From assembly GCA_023230795.1 (NCBI GenBank), contig JALNWR010000033.1, forward strand, positions 1 through 16,626: a DNA stretch of 16,626 nucleotides. Reading direction: 5' to 3'. A program made the position numbers and the translations under genes. Below, in pieces: positions 1 through 7,301 of the stretch. Within the stretch, counting starts at the first letter, position 1, and each line of letters begins with the position of its first letter. Under the pieces are notes generated by a model. That model ran no database searches and was not told the DNA's origin. It saw only the letters and a program-made list of their open reading frames with translations. This stretch comes from Candidatus Cloacimonadota bacterium (GTDB taxonomy: Bacteria; Cloacimonadota; Cloacimonadia; Cloacimonadales; Cloacimonadaceae).

Positions 1-1577
1 CCCATGGCAAAATCCGCTCTGGCCTTATATTCGGCCACAGTGCCCATATTCAGGAAAAATATCTTGGGAGCATGGGGAGAGATCCGGGCTCTTAAAGCTT
101 CTGTAGAAGCCACAGCTCTCAGACGGGGTATGGCGCCTTTTTCCAGTTTAACTGCAGCCTTGCTGTCATCCGGGTTTACATCAAGCAAGCTCAAGCTTTC
201 ATCCTGGGTATTGGCAAACATATTCACACCTACCACCACATCCCGGCGTTTGTGCACTGCCTGAATTCTGGCCTGTGCTACCTCGGCTATCACATCGTGG
301 ATAGTGCCTGCTCTCAGGCTTCTTATCATGCCTCCTGCGCTTTCCAGTTTTTGCATCAGGCTCCAGGCTATTTCGGCAAATTGGGCTGTGATGCTTTCTA
401 TATAGTAGCATCCACCGGCGGGATCTACCACTTTGGAAAGATGAGCTTCTTCTTTGAGGATGAGCTGCTGATTGCGCGCCATCCTTCTGGCAAAGGGATT
501 GTCTTTTTGCACGAGGGCATCAAAAGGCTCCACTTCCAGGCTATCTACACCGCCGATCACAGCCGAAAAACTCTCGGTAGTGGTGCGCAGCATATTTACA
601 TAAAGATCGTAAGTGCTTTTATTGAAGTGACCGGTTTTGCCATGTATCCACACTTTCTGAGAGCTTTCGTTGCCGCCAAAGGCCTTGATCATCTCGGCCC
701 AGAGCAGACGGAAAGCCCTGATTTTGGCAATTTCCATAAAGATATTGGAGCCCAAAGCCAGTTTAACTGCAAAAAGAGGGGCCACAGTATCGATATCCAT
801 GCCAGAGGCCATCATTCCCTGAATGTAACCTATCGCGGTGGATAGCACAAAGCCCAGCTCTTGCGAAGAGGAGGCTCCGGCTGCTTCATAGATCGCGCCG
901 TCAATGATGAAACAACGTAATTTCGGGGCTCGGTTTGATCGCTGGATCACCGCATCACTCACCTTTTTCCAAACCTCTTCCAAAGGCAAGCTGAGATAGC
1001 CCTTGCGAGCCAGCTCGCCACTGGGATCAAAGCCTATACAGCCTTCCAGATCACGAACAGACCCATCCTGGGCAGAGATGTATTCATCCAGCAGGGGGAA
1101 GATATCTTCATCATCCATATCCATCTGAATGAAAAGCGGGGCTGCAACCAAGTCTATGCCGTCCAGAGCTGTCTGCAAGTCTTTGACGCTCCTCAGCTTC
1201 AGGCCTTCGGGATCATCATCGTGCTTGAGCTTCAGATTCACCATCGAAAGCCCCCGCATCAGTTCATCTTTGAGCACGGCATTCAGCTTCTTCAAATCCG
1301 CTTCTTTCTGCGCCTGAGCCACCTTCCAGCCTTCGTCTATCCTCTGCTGCGGATCATTGCCGCGCAAGTAGGGAGCAGACCCGGGTTCGCTTTGCTTAAA
1401 AGGCAAGTCCTGGATATCCTCTCTGCGGTAAATGGGCTGCAGGGTGATGCCATCATAGGTCTTTGTCTTCATTGCTTTGTCATAATCCGCCCCTTTGAGG
1501 GAGTCTATGACCAGCTGTTTCCAGTCTTCCCACTTGGGCGCTGCAAAATCCTTGCTTATGTTCAAATGTTTATTCAC
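1..1577 (-). CDS. mutA: Methylmalonyl-CoA mutase small (non-catalytic) subunit, 3' end cut by the window
   Basis: This subunit pairs with a large B12-binding subunit (MutB) to interconvert succinyl-CoA and methylmalonyl-CoA. About 525 residues are visible and no stop occurs before the window edge; small subunits are usually 610-640 residues, so roughly the last hundred are missing. The family pattern is clear: GITLQPIYRRED near residue 42, PGSAPYLRG, EIAKIRAFRLLWAEM, GGVDSLEVEPFDAL, then RMARNQQLILKEE and DPAGGCYYIE. In catalytic subunits a segment like SGYHxxEAG carries the active-site histidine; here the same place reads DGAIYEAAG (residues 226-234), so His is Ile, as expected of the non-catalytic chain. 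The start is GTG at 1577, nine nucleotides after AAGGAG and 13 nt after the pgk stop, so both genes are probably co-transcribed. mutB would be expected beyond position 1, which is inferred. Confidence 0.88.
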   Translation of the reverse strand, partial: MNKHLNISKDFAAPKWEDWKQLVIDSLKGADYDKAMKTKTYDGITLQPIYRREDIQDLPFKQSEPGSAPYLRGNDPQQRIDEGWKVAQAQKEADLKKLNAVLKDELMRGLSMVNLKLKHDDDPEGLKLRSVKDLQTALDGIDLVAAPLFIQMDMDDEDIFPLLDEYISAQDGSVRDLEGCIGFDPSGELARKGYLSLPLEEVWKKVSDAVIQRSNRAPKLRCFIIDGAIYEAAGASSSQELGFVLSTAIGYIQGMMASGMDIDTVAPLFAVKLALGSNIFMEIAKIRAFRLLWAEMIKAFGGNESSQKVWIHGKTGHFNKSTYDLYVNMLRTTTESFSAVIGGVDSLEVEPFDALVQKDNPFARRMARNQQLILKEEAHLSKVVDPAGGCYYIESITAQFAEIAWSLMQKLESAGGMIRSLRAGTIHDVIAEVAQARIQAVHKRRDVVVGVNMFANTQDESLSLLDVNPDDSKAAVKLEKGAIPRLRAVASTEALRARISPHAPKIFFLNMGTVAEYKARADFAM

Positions 1578-1592
1578 TTTTCCAGACTCCTT
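1575..1592 (-). promoter_or_regulatory. Ribosome binding site fixing the GTG start of mutA
   Basis: On the minus strand AAGGAG (1592-1587) stands nine nucleotides before a GTG codon (1577-1575). The site overlaps the TAA stop of pgk. It supports GTG over later start codons, because the reading frame from GTG gives the expected N-terminus of the small subunit. Confidence 0.7.
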
Positions 1593-2880
1593 AATCTTCT
1601 TTAATAAGAGCTTGCACCGGTTTCATACCGAGGGGAGAGCGCTGCTCTATCGAGGTCAGGATAGCTCCGCCTCCGGTGAAGAAATAGTATTTGGGGTCGT
1701 TCTTTGCCCTGGCAAATATGCCCGGCAGATAGGTGCCAAAATCCTGGATAGTATCCCCTCCGCCATAGAGCTTTTGGGCCATGGCGTTTTCATCTATCAG
1801 GCGATACATGGCCATGCTGCCTTCGGGGAAAAGGGTGCTATAGCCCATCACAGCATTCACAAAGATGCTGCCGGCCTGGGAAAAGACCTGCTTTATCTCG
1901 GGCAAATCAAAGGATTCTGGAGCCACGTCCAGCACATAGCCTATCTCTTCTTCCTTGGGCCAATCTGCCATATCATGGATATTAAACACGTCCCAATTAT
2001 CCTCGGTGCGCTCTTTCATGCTGTCGCATTCCACCACGTAAGGTAATTCTACTATCCTGGCGATATTCTCACCGCTGTCATCAATAAACTTTTGCGCAGC
2101 TTGCACATCTGCTTCGGTAAGGCCCGAAATCTTAATTCCGTATTTGGCAGCAAGATAAGCGTTGTAGATCACACCACCCAAAACCAGATGATCGGAGAGT
2201 TCTATCAAGGCAGAGAGTGCCCCGATCTTGGTGTCGAACTTACTGCCCGCCACCACTGCAACCAGAGGACGTTTGGGCTCAAAAATCTTATCCAGATTGC
2301 TCAACTCTTTTTGCATCAAAAGTCCGGCATAGGAGGGCAAATACTTGGTGATATTATAGGTGCTGGCATGAGGCTGCCAACTGCCAAAAGCGTCGTTTAC
2401 ATACACATCGGCATATTCGGACAGGGCTTTGGCAAAGGCATCGGAGCTTTCATCCCCCGCCTCTTCCCCCTTGAACCAGCGGGTATTGGGCAGATAAATG
2501 AAGTCACAAGCACCTTCTTTGAGGCTCTTTACTGCGGCCTGCATGGGCTTGAGATTGCTGATGCCATAGCTATCCTCAGCTTTCAGATCCGGAATGAGAC
2601 CCTTCAATTCCAGCTTTTGGGAAAGATAATCTACGATCGCATCCACGGCTTCAAGCTCTGATATCTGTATCTTCCTGGTGATTTTGTCATAAGGACGCCC
2701 CACATGGGACATCAAAATCGGCATACCACCCTTTTTATATATGTGAACTAAAGTGGGGATAGTGGCTTCGATCCGCATCGGATCTTTGATCTTGCCCTTT
2801 TTCACCACGTTATGATCCATGCGGACAAGCACAATCTTGCCCTTCAGATCAGCATCCAACAGGCTGGGTATTCTGCTCAT
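1591..2880 (-). CDS. pgk: Divergent phosphoglycerate kinase
   Basis: PGK transfers phosphate between 1,3-bisphosphoglycerate and ADP in glycolysis. The 429 residues span both PGK domains (typical proteins have 390-420). Family marks are VRMDHN (19-24), DPMRIEATIPTL (33-44), SHVGRP (58-63), NTRWFKGEE (132-140), YVNDAFG (160-166), SKFDTKIG (213-220), GGGDT (373-377) and FTGGGAIL (401-408). Several usually invariant positions differ. The HRAH segment after NDAFG is replaced by WQPH (168-171), which removes the arginine matching human Arg170. The WNGPMGVFE segment reads VNAVMGYST (341-349), which removes the ribose-binding glutamate. DFN is DHN. The two lysines of the catalytic patch (K214, K218) and R36, H59, R62 and R134 remain. 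ATG is preceded by GGAG with seven-nucleotide spacing. Homology to PGK is secure; whether it uses 3-phosphoglycerate and ATP normally is not. Confidence 0.85.
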   Translation of the reverse strand: MSRIPSLLDADLKGKIVLVRMDHNVVKKGKIKDPMRIEATIPTLVHIYKKGGMPILMSHVGRPYDKITRKIQISELEAVDAIVDYLSQKLELKGLIPDLKAEDSYGISNLKPMQAAVKSLKEGACDFIYLPNTRWFKGEEAGDESSDAFAKALSEYADVYVNDAFGSWQPHASTYNITKYLPSYAGLLMQKELSNLDKIFEPKRPLVAVVAGSKFDTKIGALSALIELSDHLVLGGVIYNAYLAAKYGIKISGLTEADVQAAQKFIDDSGENIARIVELPYVVECDSMKERTEDNWDVFNIHDMADWPKEEEIGYVLDVAPESFDLPEIKQVFSQAGSIFVNAVMGYSTLFPEGSMAMYRLIDENAMAQKLYGGGDTIQDFGTYLPGIFARAKNDPKYYFFTGGGAILTSIEQRSPLGMKPVQALIKED

Positions 2881-3016
2881 TTTTACACTCCATTATGTTT
2901 TTAGATTATGTTTAAATACAGAATTCTTATTTTTATATATGAGGGCATTTCGTCAAGCACTTTCTACGTAATGAAACATAGCTTGCCTTGAAGACCGTTC
3001 AAATCTGATAAAGATA

Positions 3017-3032
3017 TGATGCTATAGCATCA
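3017..3032. repeat. Perfect 16-bp palindrome upstream of pgk
   Basis: TGATGCTATAGCATCA reads the same on both strands. It lies 137 nt upstream of the pgk start and directly beside a 20-bp block that recurs at 15507-15526. It could be a regulator's operator or part of a repeat; nothing in the sequence decides between them. Confidence 0.45.
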
Positions 3033-3117
3033 CTATTACCTTAGAATATCGGCTTGATATCTTTGCACTTCAAACTAAAAAACATGCTGCTGGCACCTTA
3101 GCTTTTAACACGCAGCT

Positions 3118-3200
3118 AATTCGATTTTAAATCGAGATGACTCGAAGCTTCGAGTGGATTCGAGTCTAACTCAAGTTAAAAGCAAATTGATGGCTCAAGC
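3118..3200. repeat. Dispersed palindromic repeat, copy 1
   Basis: This roughly 83-bp segment matches the reverse complement of 15541-15623. The central 28 bp (3138-3165) are identical, about 45 of 48 positions match from 3118 to 3165, and about 23 of 35 match further right. The core is the perfect palindrome ACTCGAAGCTTCGAGT (3140-3155). The arms are imperfect inverted repeats rich in TCGAG and TTTTAA, so either strand could fold into a long hairpin. No coding frame or transposase accompanies it, so it resembles a REP- or MITE-like intergenic repeat. Confidence 0.75.
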
Positions 3201-3272
3201 TACAGTAGTGAGACATATAGAGCTTCTGCCCGGACAAATCTCCTGACAAATCTCGCCCACTTTTCCAATCCT

Positions 3273-3616
3273 GGCATTCCCCCAAAATATTGAACCATTC
3301 TTTTGATAATAAATTCATTGGCTTTATCTTAGCTTGCATCTATGTCCATATATTTCAGTTTAAATCTTTAGCACTTAAGATTCTTGATTCCGACTGAATA
3401 TGCTTCTAATCCGAGTCCCATTGATACTCTCCCTTTTCCACCAATATAACTCGCTATCGGAAGAGTGCAAGCTACTAAGATTCAATAAAAACGGGACGGA
3501 ATTTCAGATAGTAAGCTATAGCTACACAATGGACAAGAGTCCTGTAGGGACGATATTTCAGATAACAAAGATCGACCCGCCCATAATTAGGCTCTCTTGA
3601 AAAATGGGGGAATGCC
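3273..3616. mobile_element. Possible small non-autonomous element with terminal inverted repeats
   Basis: The ends GGCATTCCCCCAAAAT (3273-3288) and AAAATGGGGGAATGCC (3601-3616) are inverted repeats: 13 of 16 positions match, with 12 in a row (TGGGGGAATGCC). The 16-bp direct repeat GCCCACTTTTCCAATC occurs just outside the left end (3255-3270) and at the right end (3614-3629), overlapping the right terminal repeat by three bases. The interior is 344 bp, AT-rich, and has only a 66-codon open frame with no recognisable domain. The arrangement resembles a MITE or the scar of an excised element, but the direct repeat is longer than normal target duplications. Confidence 0.35.
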
Positions 3617-3686
3617 CACTTTTCCAATCATGTTGTCAGGCAGCCTCATCCTGAGCTTATTTTCTCTTAATTAACCAAACAAAAAG

Positions 3687-4682
3687 TCAATCAATGCCGA
3701 TGATCTGGCGCAGCTGTCTGATCTTCTCTGCAGCCAGAGGACGCGCTTTGGCTGCACCTTCCCGCAGCACCTGATGAATATAATCGGGATTTTGCATCAA
3801 CTCTTCATAACGCTGGCGGAGAGGAGCAAGCGTGCGGTTCATGGCCAGGAAAAGCTCCTGTTTGGCCTCTCCCCAACCCATTCCTCCAGCAATGTAGCGA
3901 CCTTGCAGAGCGGCAATCTCATCCTGGGTGGCAAAGCACTTGTATAGCGAGAATACGCTGCAGCTATCAGGGTCTTTGGGCTCTTCTATCTCTTGAGAAT
4001 TGGTCACTATCTTCATCACTGTCTTACGCAGCTTCTTTTGGGGAGCAAACAGCGGGATGATATTACCATAGCTCTTGCTCATCTTGCGTCCATCCAATCC
4101 CACCACAGTCTTGCTGTCCGGCTGGGACAAAGGCTCAGGCAGTCTCAGAGCCTGATTTGAATAGATGTGGTTGAAGCTTTGGGCTATATCTACCGCCATT
4201 TCCACATGCTGAAATTGATCGTTACCCACAGGCACCAGATCGGTATCAAAGAGCAGGATATCCGCCGCCATCAGCACGGGATAGGAAAACAATCCCATAT
4301 TCACGCCGTCATCGGGGTCCTTGCCGGTTTCGTTATTTGATTGCAGCATGGCCTTGTAGGCATGGGCGCGGTTCATCAGCCCCTTGGGAGTAAAAGCCAG
4401 CAAGATGGTGAGCAATTCAAAGGTTTCGGGCACATCACTTTGGCGGTAAAACAGCACTTTATCCGGGTCCAGCCCACAGGCCAGCCAGGCTGCGGCAATC
4501 TCCAGAGTCATACTGCGAAGCGCAACAGGGTCTTTGGTGGCATTCAGCGCATGATAATCGGCGATAAAATAGCGGGCCTCGCAGGTCTCGCTCAGCTTCA
4601 AAGCAGGCTGTATCGCCCCCAGATAATTTCCGATATGGGGTATGCCGGTGGGTTTGATGCCGGTCAAAGCTATCTTTTTCAT
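3687..4682 (-). CDS. trpS: Tryptophanyl-tRNA synthetase
   Basis: This cytoplasmic class I synthetase activates tryptophan with ATP and charges tRNA-Trp. At 331 residues it has the normal bacterial length. The HIGH-type motif is PHIGN (15-19) in PTGIPHIGNYLGA, and KMSKS is intact at 200-204 in GLDGRKMSKSYGN. The substrate pocket segments PVLMAADILLF (135-145) and VPVGNDQFQHVE (150-161) follow the family closely. The start ATG is nine nucleotides after the rimO stop, with GGGAG in that gap, so it is probably translated from the rimO message. It is the last gene of the run and is followed by a long spacer. No T-box leader is possible here because the upstream sequence is coding. Confidence 0.97.
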   Translation of the reverse strand: MKKIALTGIKPTGIPHIGNYLGAIQPALKLSETCEARYFIADYHALNATKDPVALRSMTLEIAAAWLACGLDPDKVLFYRQSDVPETFELLTILLAFTPKGLMNRAHAYKAMLQSNNETGKDPDDGVNMGLFSYPVLMAADILLFDTDLVPVGNDQFQHVEMAVDIAQSFNHIYSNQALRLPEPLSQPDSKTVVGLDGRKMSKSYGNIIPLFAPQKKLRKTVMKIVTNSQEIEEPKDPDSCSVFSLYKCFATQDEIAALQGRYIAGGMGWGEAKQELFLAMNRTLAPLRQRYEELMQNPDYIHQVLREGAAKARPLAAEKIRQLRQIIGID

Positions 4683-4691
4683 AAATCTCCC

Positions 4692-6005
4692 TTATTCTTG
4701 TTCTTCTATCAATTCGCCCCAGATCTCATCATCCAAAACATCAAATATCTGAATTTCCACCATGATTTCCTTGCTGTCCGAATCGTCTTCAAAATACACC
4801 AGGCCATCGATTTCGGGGGCTTGAAACCACAATCTGGCACATAGAGCTTCCAGTTCAAAATCATAATCCACTACCATCGCCCGATGGGAAGTGCCCACGA
4901 GCCGCTCCATTTTGGCTAATTTTTGCTTTTGTATCTTTTGGGTAAGCTCAAGCTCCAGCTGTCTTGTCCTATCCCAATCCCAATCATCAGGATAGTGCCA
5001 CTGGCTGCCCTCCTGCTCTGGAGAATAGCCAAATACACCCACATGCAGTATATCCACTTCCGAGAGGAATTTGTCGATCAGATCCAGGTCTGCCCGGGTC
5101 TCACCCGGATAGCCCACCATCAGTGTGGTGCGAAATACCGCCTGCGGAATCTCGGTTTTGATGCTCTCAAAGAGCGCTTTTAGCTCTGCGTAGCCCTTCT
5201 TCCGGTTCATGGCATGGATGATCCTGTCACTCACATGCTGAATGGGAATCTCAAAATAAGGCAAAAGCTTGGGATACTTCTTCCACAGCGGCAGCCAATC
5301 CAGCTCAAAGTGATCCGGATGCAGATACATCAGCCGAATCCACTCAAAACCCTTGATCTCATGCAAGGCTTCGATCAGCTCAGGCAGGGCCTTGTGCCCA
5401 TAGATATCGGTGCCGTACATGCAGCTATCCTGAGCGATGAGCACCAGCTCTTTACCCCGGCGGGAGAGGGATTTCGCCTCTTTTACCAGCTCTTCTATGG
5501 GCACTGAAACCAATTTGCCGCGGATGGAAGGAATCAGGCAATACGTGCAGTAATTCTCACAACCATCGGCTATGCGTAGATAGACGTGTTGCTCTTGCTC
5601 CAGGGGAGTTCTTTGTAACAAACGTTTGCGGGTGAGGTCTGCATCAGGGGGCAGCACAGATTCTTTCAGATAGCGCTCGAAAGCCGTAAAATCCTTTAGC
5701 GGTATCCAGCAATCCACCCAGGGGAATTTCTCCTGGAAGGTCTGCAGCCCCCGATTCATCACGCAGCCTGTCACTACTAATTTGGTAGGAATGCCGTCGA
5801 TTTCCCACAGTATCTCAGATAGGGTATCACTCAGCTCGAGCAAGGCATCGTGCAGAAAGGCGCAGGAATTCACCAGAACGATGTCTGCCTCATCAAAGGT
5901 TTCCGCTTCTTTGAAACCGTAGTTCTTCAGGATGGCGACAAAGCGCTCGCTATCAACGAGATTCTTTGCACAACCCAGACTTAGGATGATGTATTTCAAT
6001 TTCAA
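4692..6005 (-). CDS. rimO: Ribosomal protein S12 methylthiotransferase RimO
   Basis: RimO is a radical-SAM enzyme that adds a methylthio group to the conserved aspartate of ribosomal protein S12. The 437 residues show the N-terminal methylthiotransferase domain beginning SLGCAKNLVDSE (9-20), the RimO hallmark that distinguishes it from MiaB. Its cluster cysteines are C12, C48 and C81. The radical-SAM CxxxCxxC motif is C149, C153 and C156 (GCENYCTYC), followed by IPSIRGK and FGYSPEQEGSQ. The last 60 or so residues fit a TRAM domain. The start is a TTG (6005-6003) that overlaps the TGA stop of the upstream DUF1015 gene; no in-frame ATG and no clear Shine-Dalgarno site lies close upstream, so translational coupling is likely. 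A second TTG two codons later is an alternative. Confidence 0.95.
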   Translation of the reverse strand: MKLKYIILSLGCAKNLVDSERFVAILKNYGFKEAETFDEADIVLVNSCAFLHDALLELSDTLSEILWEIDGIPTKLVVTGCVMNRGLQTFQEKFPWVDCWIPLKDFTAFERYLKESVLPPDADLTRKRLLQRTPLEQEQHVYLRIADGCENYCTYCLIPSIRGKLVSVPIEELVKEAKSLSRRGKELVLIAQDSCMYGTDIYGHKALPELIEALHEIKGFEWIRLMYLHPDHFELDWLPLWKKYPKLLPYFEIPIQHVSDRIIHAMNRKKGYAELKALFESIKTEIPQAVFRTTLMVGYPGETRADLDLIDKFLSEVDILHVGVFGYSPEQEGSQWHYPDDWDWDRTRQLELELTQKIQKQKLAKMERLVGTSHRAMVVDYDFELEALCARLWFQAPEIDGLVYFEDDSDSKEIMVEIQIFDVLDDEIWGELIEEQE

Positions 6006-7252
6006 TCTAAGAGGTGGATAAAGAGTCCGCTACGCAGTTTGGGCTCGAACCAGGTAGATTTTGGAGGCATGATCTTACCGGCATCTGCGATACCAATCAG
6101 CTCGTCCATTGAAGTGGGATGCATGGCAAAGGCTACTTTTTCCCGCCCGCTATCCACACGTTTGATTAATTCCTTCAAACCTCTGATGCCGCCTACAAAA
6201 TCGATGCGCATATCCGTGCGGGGATCGCCAATACCCAAAATCGGGTGCAGTAGATTGTTTTGCAGGATGGAGACATCGAGATTTTCCACCACATCGGCCT
6301 CATTCCAGGTGCCGGGCTTGGGACTGATAAAATACCATTTGCCATCTATATACATGCTAACCTGGTGCAGACGGGAAGGGCGATAGCTGTCGCCAGCGGG
6401 AATCTCTTCCACCAGCCAATCCTTACGCACTTTATCCATAAATTCCTGAGTGCTATTGCCGTTCAAATCCTTGACCACGCGGTTGTAATCAAAGATCTTG
6501 AGCTGATTGTCAGGGAAGATCACGGTCATGAAATGGTTAAATTCCTCTTCGCCGGTGAAATCCGGAAATTGCTCACGACGCAGCAGACCGACCTTGGCAG
6601 CGCTGGCAGTGCGGTGATGTCCATCTGCCACATACAGATAAGGTAGCTTTGCAAAGGAAGCCTGGATGGAGGCAATATCCTTTTCATCATCCATCAACCA
6701 CAGCGTATGGCCAATGCCGTCATCGGATACAAAGTCATACACGGGGTCGGAGTTTTTTCGCACCTTATCCACTACCTTGTCGATAGCGTCTTGATGTGGA
6801 TATGTAAAGAATACCGGGCTGGGATGGGCATTGCAGGTATCTACGTGGCGAATGCGGTCGGCTTCTTTATCGGCACGGGTATGCTCATGCTTTTTGATGG
6901 TTCCATCCATGTATTCATCTACAGAAGCCAGGCCCACCAGGCCGTATTGCTCGCGGTCGTCCATGGTTTGGCGATAGATGTAAAACATCGGCTTTTCATC
7001 CTGTATCATGTGCCCGTCAGTTCTGTATTTATCAAGATTCTCTTTGGCTTTGGCATAGACTTTGGGGTCATAAAGATCTGTGCCTATGGGCAAATCCACT
7101 TCCGGTTTTTCAACGTGTATAAAGCTAAGGGGATGCTTGCGCACCTCTATTCGGGCTTCATCGGAATCCATCACATCATACGGCGGAGAAGCGATATCTT
7201 TGGCTTTTTCCGGTATCGGACGCAGGGCTTTGAAGGGTATGAAAGTTGACAT
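6002..7252 (-). CDS. DUF1015 family protein
   Basis: The 416-residue protein belongs to the DUF1015 family, seen from the N-terminus IPFKALRPIPEKAKDIASPPYDV, the segment KKHEHTRADKEADR (120-133), HPSPVFFTY (143-151) and the motif YVADGHHRTASA (207-218). The biochemical role of the family is not established to my knowledge. The ADGHHR motif resembles the nucleotide-binding loop of ParB/sulfiredoxin-fold proteins such as the free serine kinases SerK and SbnI, and I recall family members beside serA and serC in other genomes. A link to serine or phosphoserine metabolism is therefore possible but inferred. No signal peptide or membrane segment is seen. ATG is preceded by AGAGGA. The gene lies 49 nt after the aminopeptidase and overlaps rimO. 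Confidence 0.88.
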   Translation of the reverse strand: MSTFIPFKALRPIPEKAKDIASPPYDVMDSDEARIEVRKHPLSFIHVEKPEVDLPIGTDLYDPKVYAKAKENLDKYRTDGHMIQDEKPMFYIYRQTMDDREQYGLVGLASVDEYMDGTIKKHEHTRADKEADRIRHVDTCNAHPSPVFFTYPHQDAIDKVVDKVRKNSDPVYDFVSDDGIGHTLWLMDDEKDIASIQASFAKLPYLYVADGHHRTASAAKVGLLRREQFPDFTGEEEFNHFMTVIFPDNQLKIFDYNRVVKDLNGNSTQEFMDKVRKDWLVEEIPAGDSYRPSRLHQVSMYIDGKWYFISPKPGTWNEADVVENLDVSILQNNLLHPILGIGDPRTDMRIDFVGGIRGLKELIKRVDSGREKVAFAMHPTSMDELIGIADAGKIMPPKSTWFEPKLRSGLFIHLLD

Positions 7253-7301
7253 TTTGTTTCCTCTTTTCTATTTATTTTCTTATTATATGCTTGGTTTATC
7301 A

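Larger units (their letters stand above)
2881..3686. other. 806-bp intergenic spacer between trpS and pgk
   Basis: No credible gene is present. The part next to pgk (2881-2960) is very AT-rich and should hold the pgk-mutA promoter. A TTGACG hexamer lies on the minus strand at 2956-2951, but the AT-rich TATAAA downstream (2937-2932) is only 13 nt away, so I do not call a promoter. The remainder holds a perfect 16-bp palindrome (3017-3032), one copy of a dispersed repeat (3118-3200), and a small element bounded by inverted repeats (3273-3616). No clear terminator for trpS was found. Confidence 0.6.

Noticed and set aside
252..845. Plus-strand open frame of 197 codons
   Set aside because: It is antisense to mutA, whose frame matches a known family throughout; the plus-strand translation shows no domain. 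The same holds for the other plus-strand frames opposite pgk, trpS, rimO, lpx and gcv genes.
3233..3256. Two tandem 12-bp units starting GACAAATCTC
   Set aside because: Only two copies occur, too few to call a repeat array or CRISPR.
3400..3600. 66-codon plus-strand frame in the trpS-pgk spacer
   Set aside because: It has no recognisable domain, no good ribosome binding site and lies inside the candidate inverted-repeat element, opposite in direction to all neighbours.
4683..4900. T-box leader before trpS
   Set aside because: The sequence upstream of trpS is the coding end of rimO, with a nine-base gap, so there is no leader.
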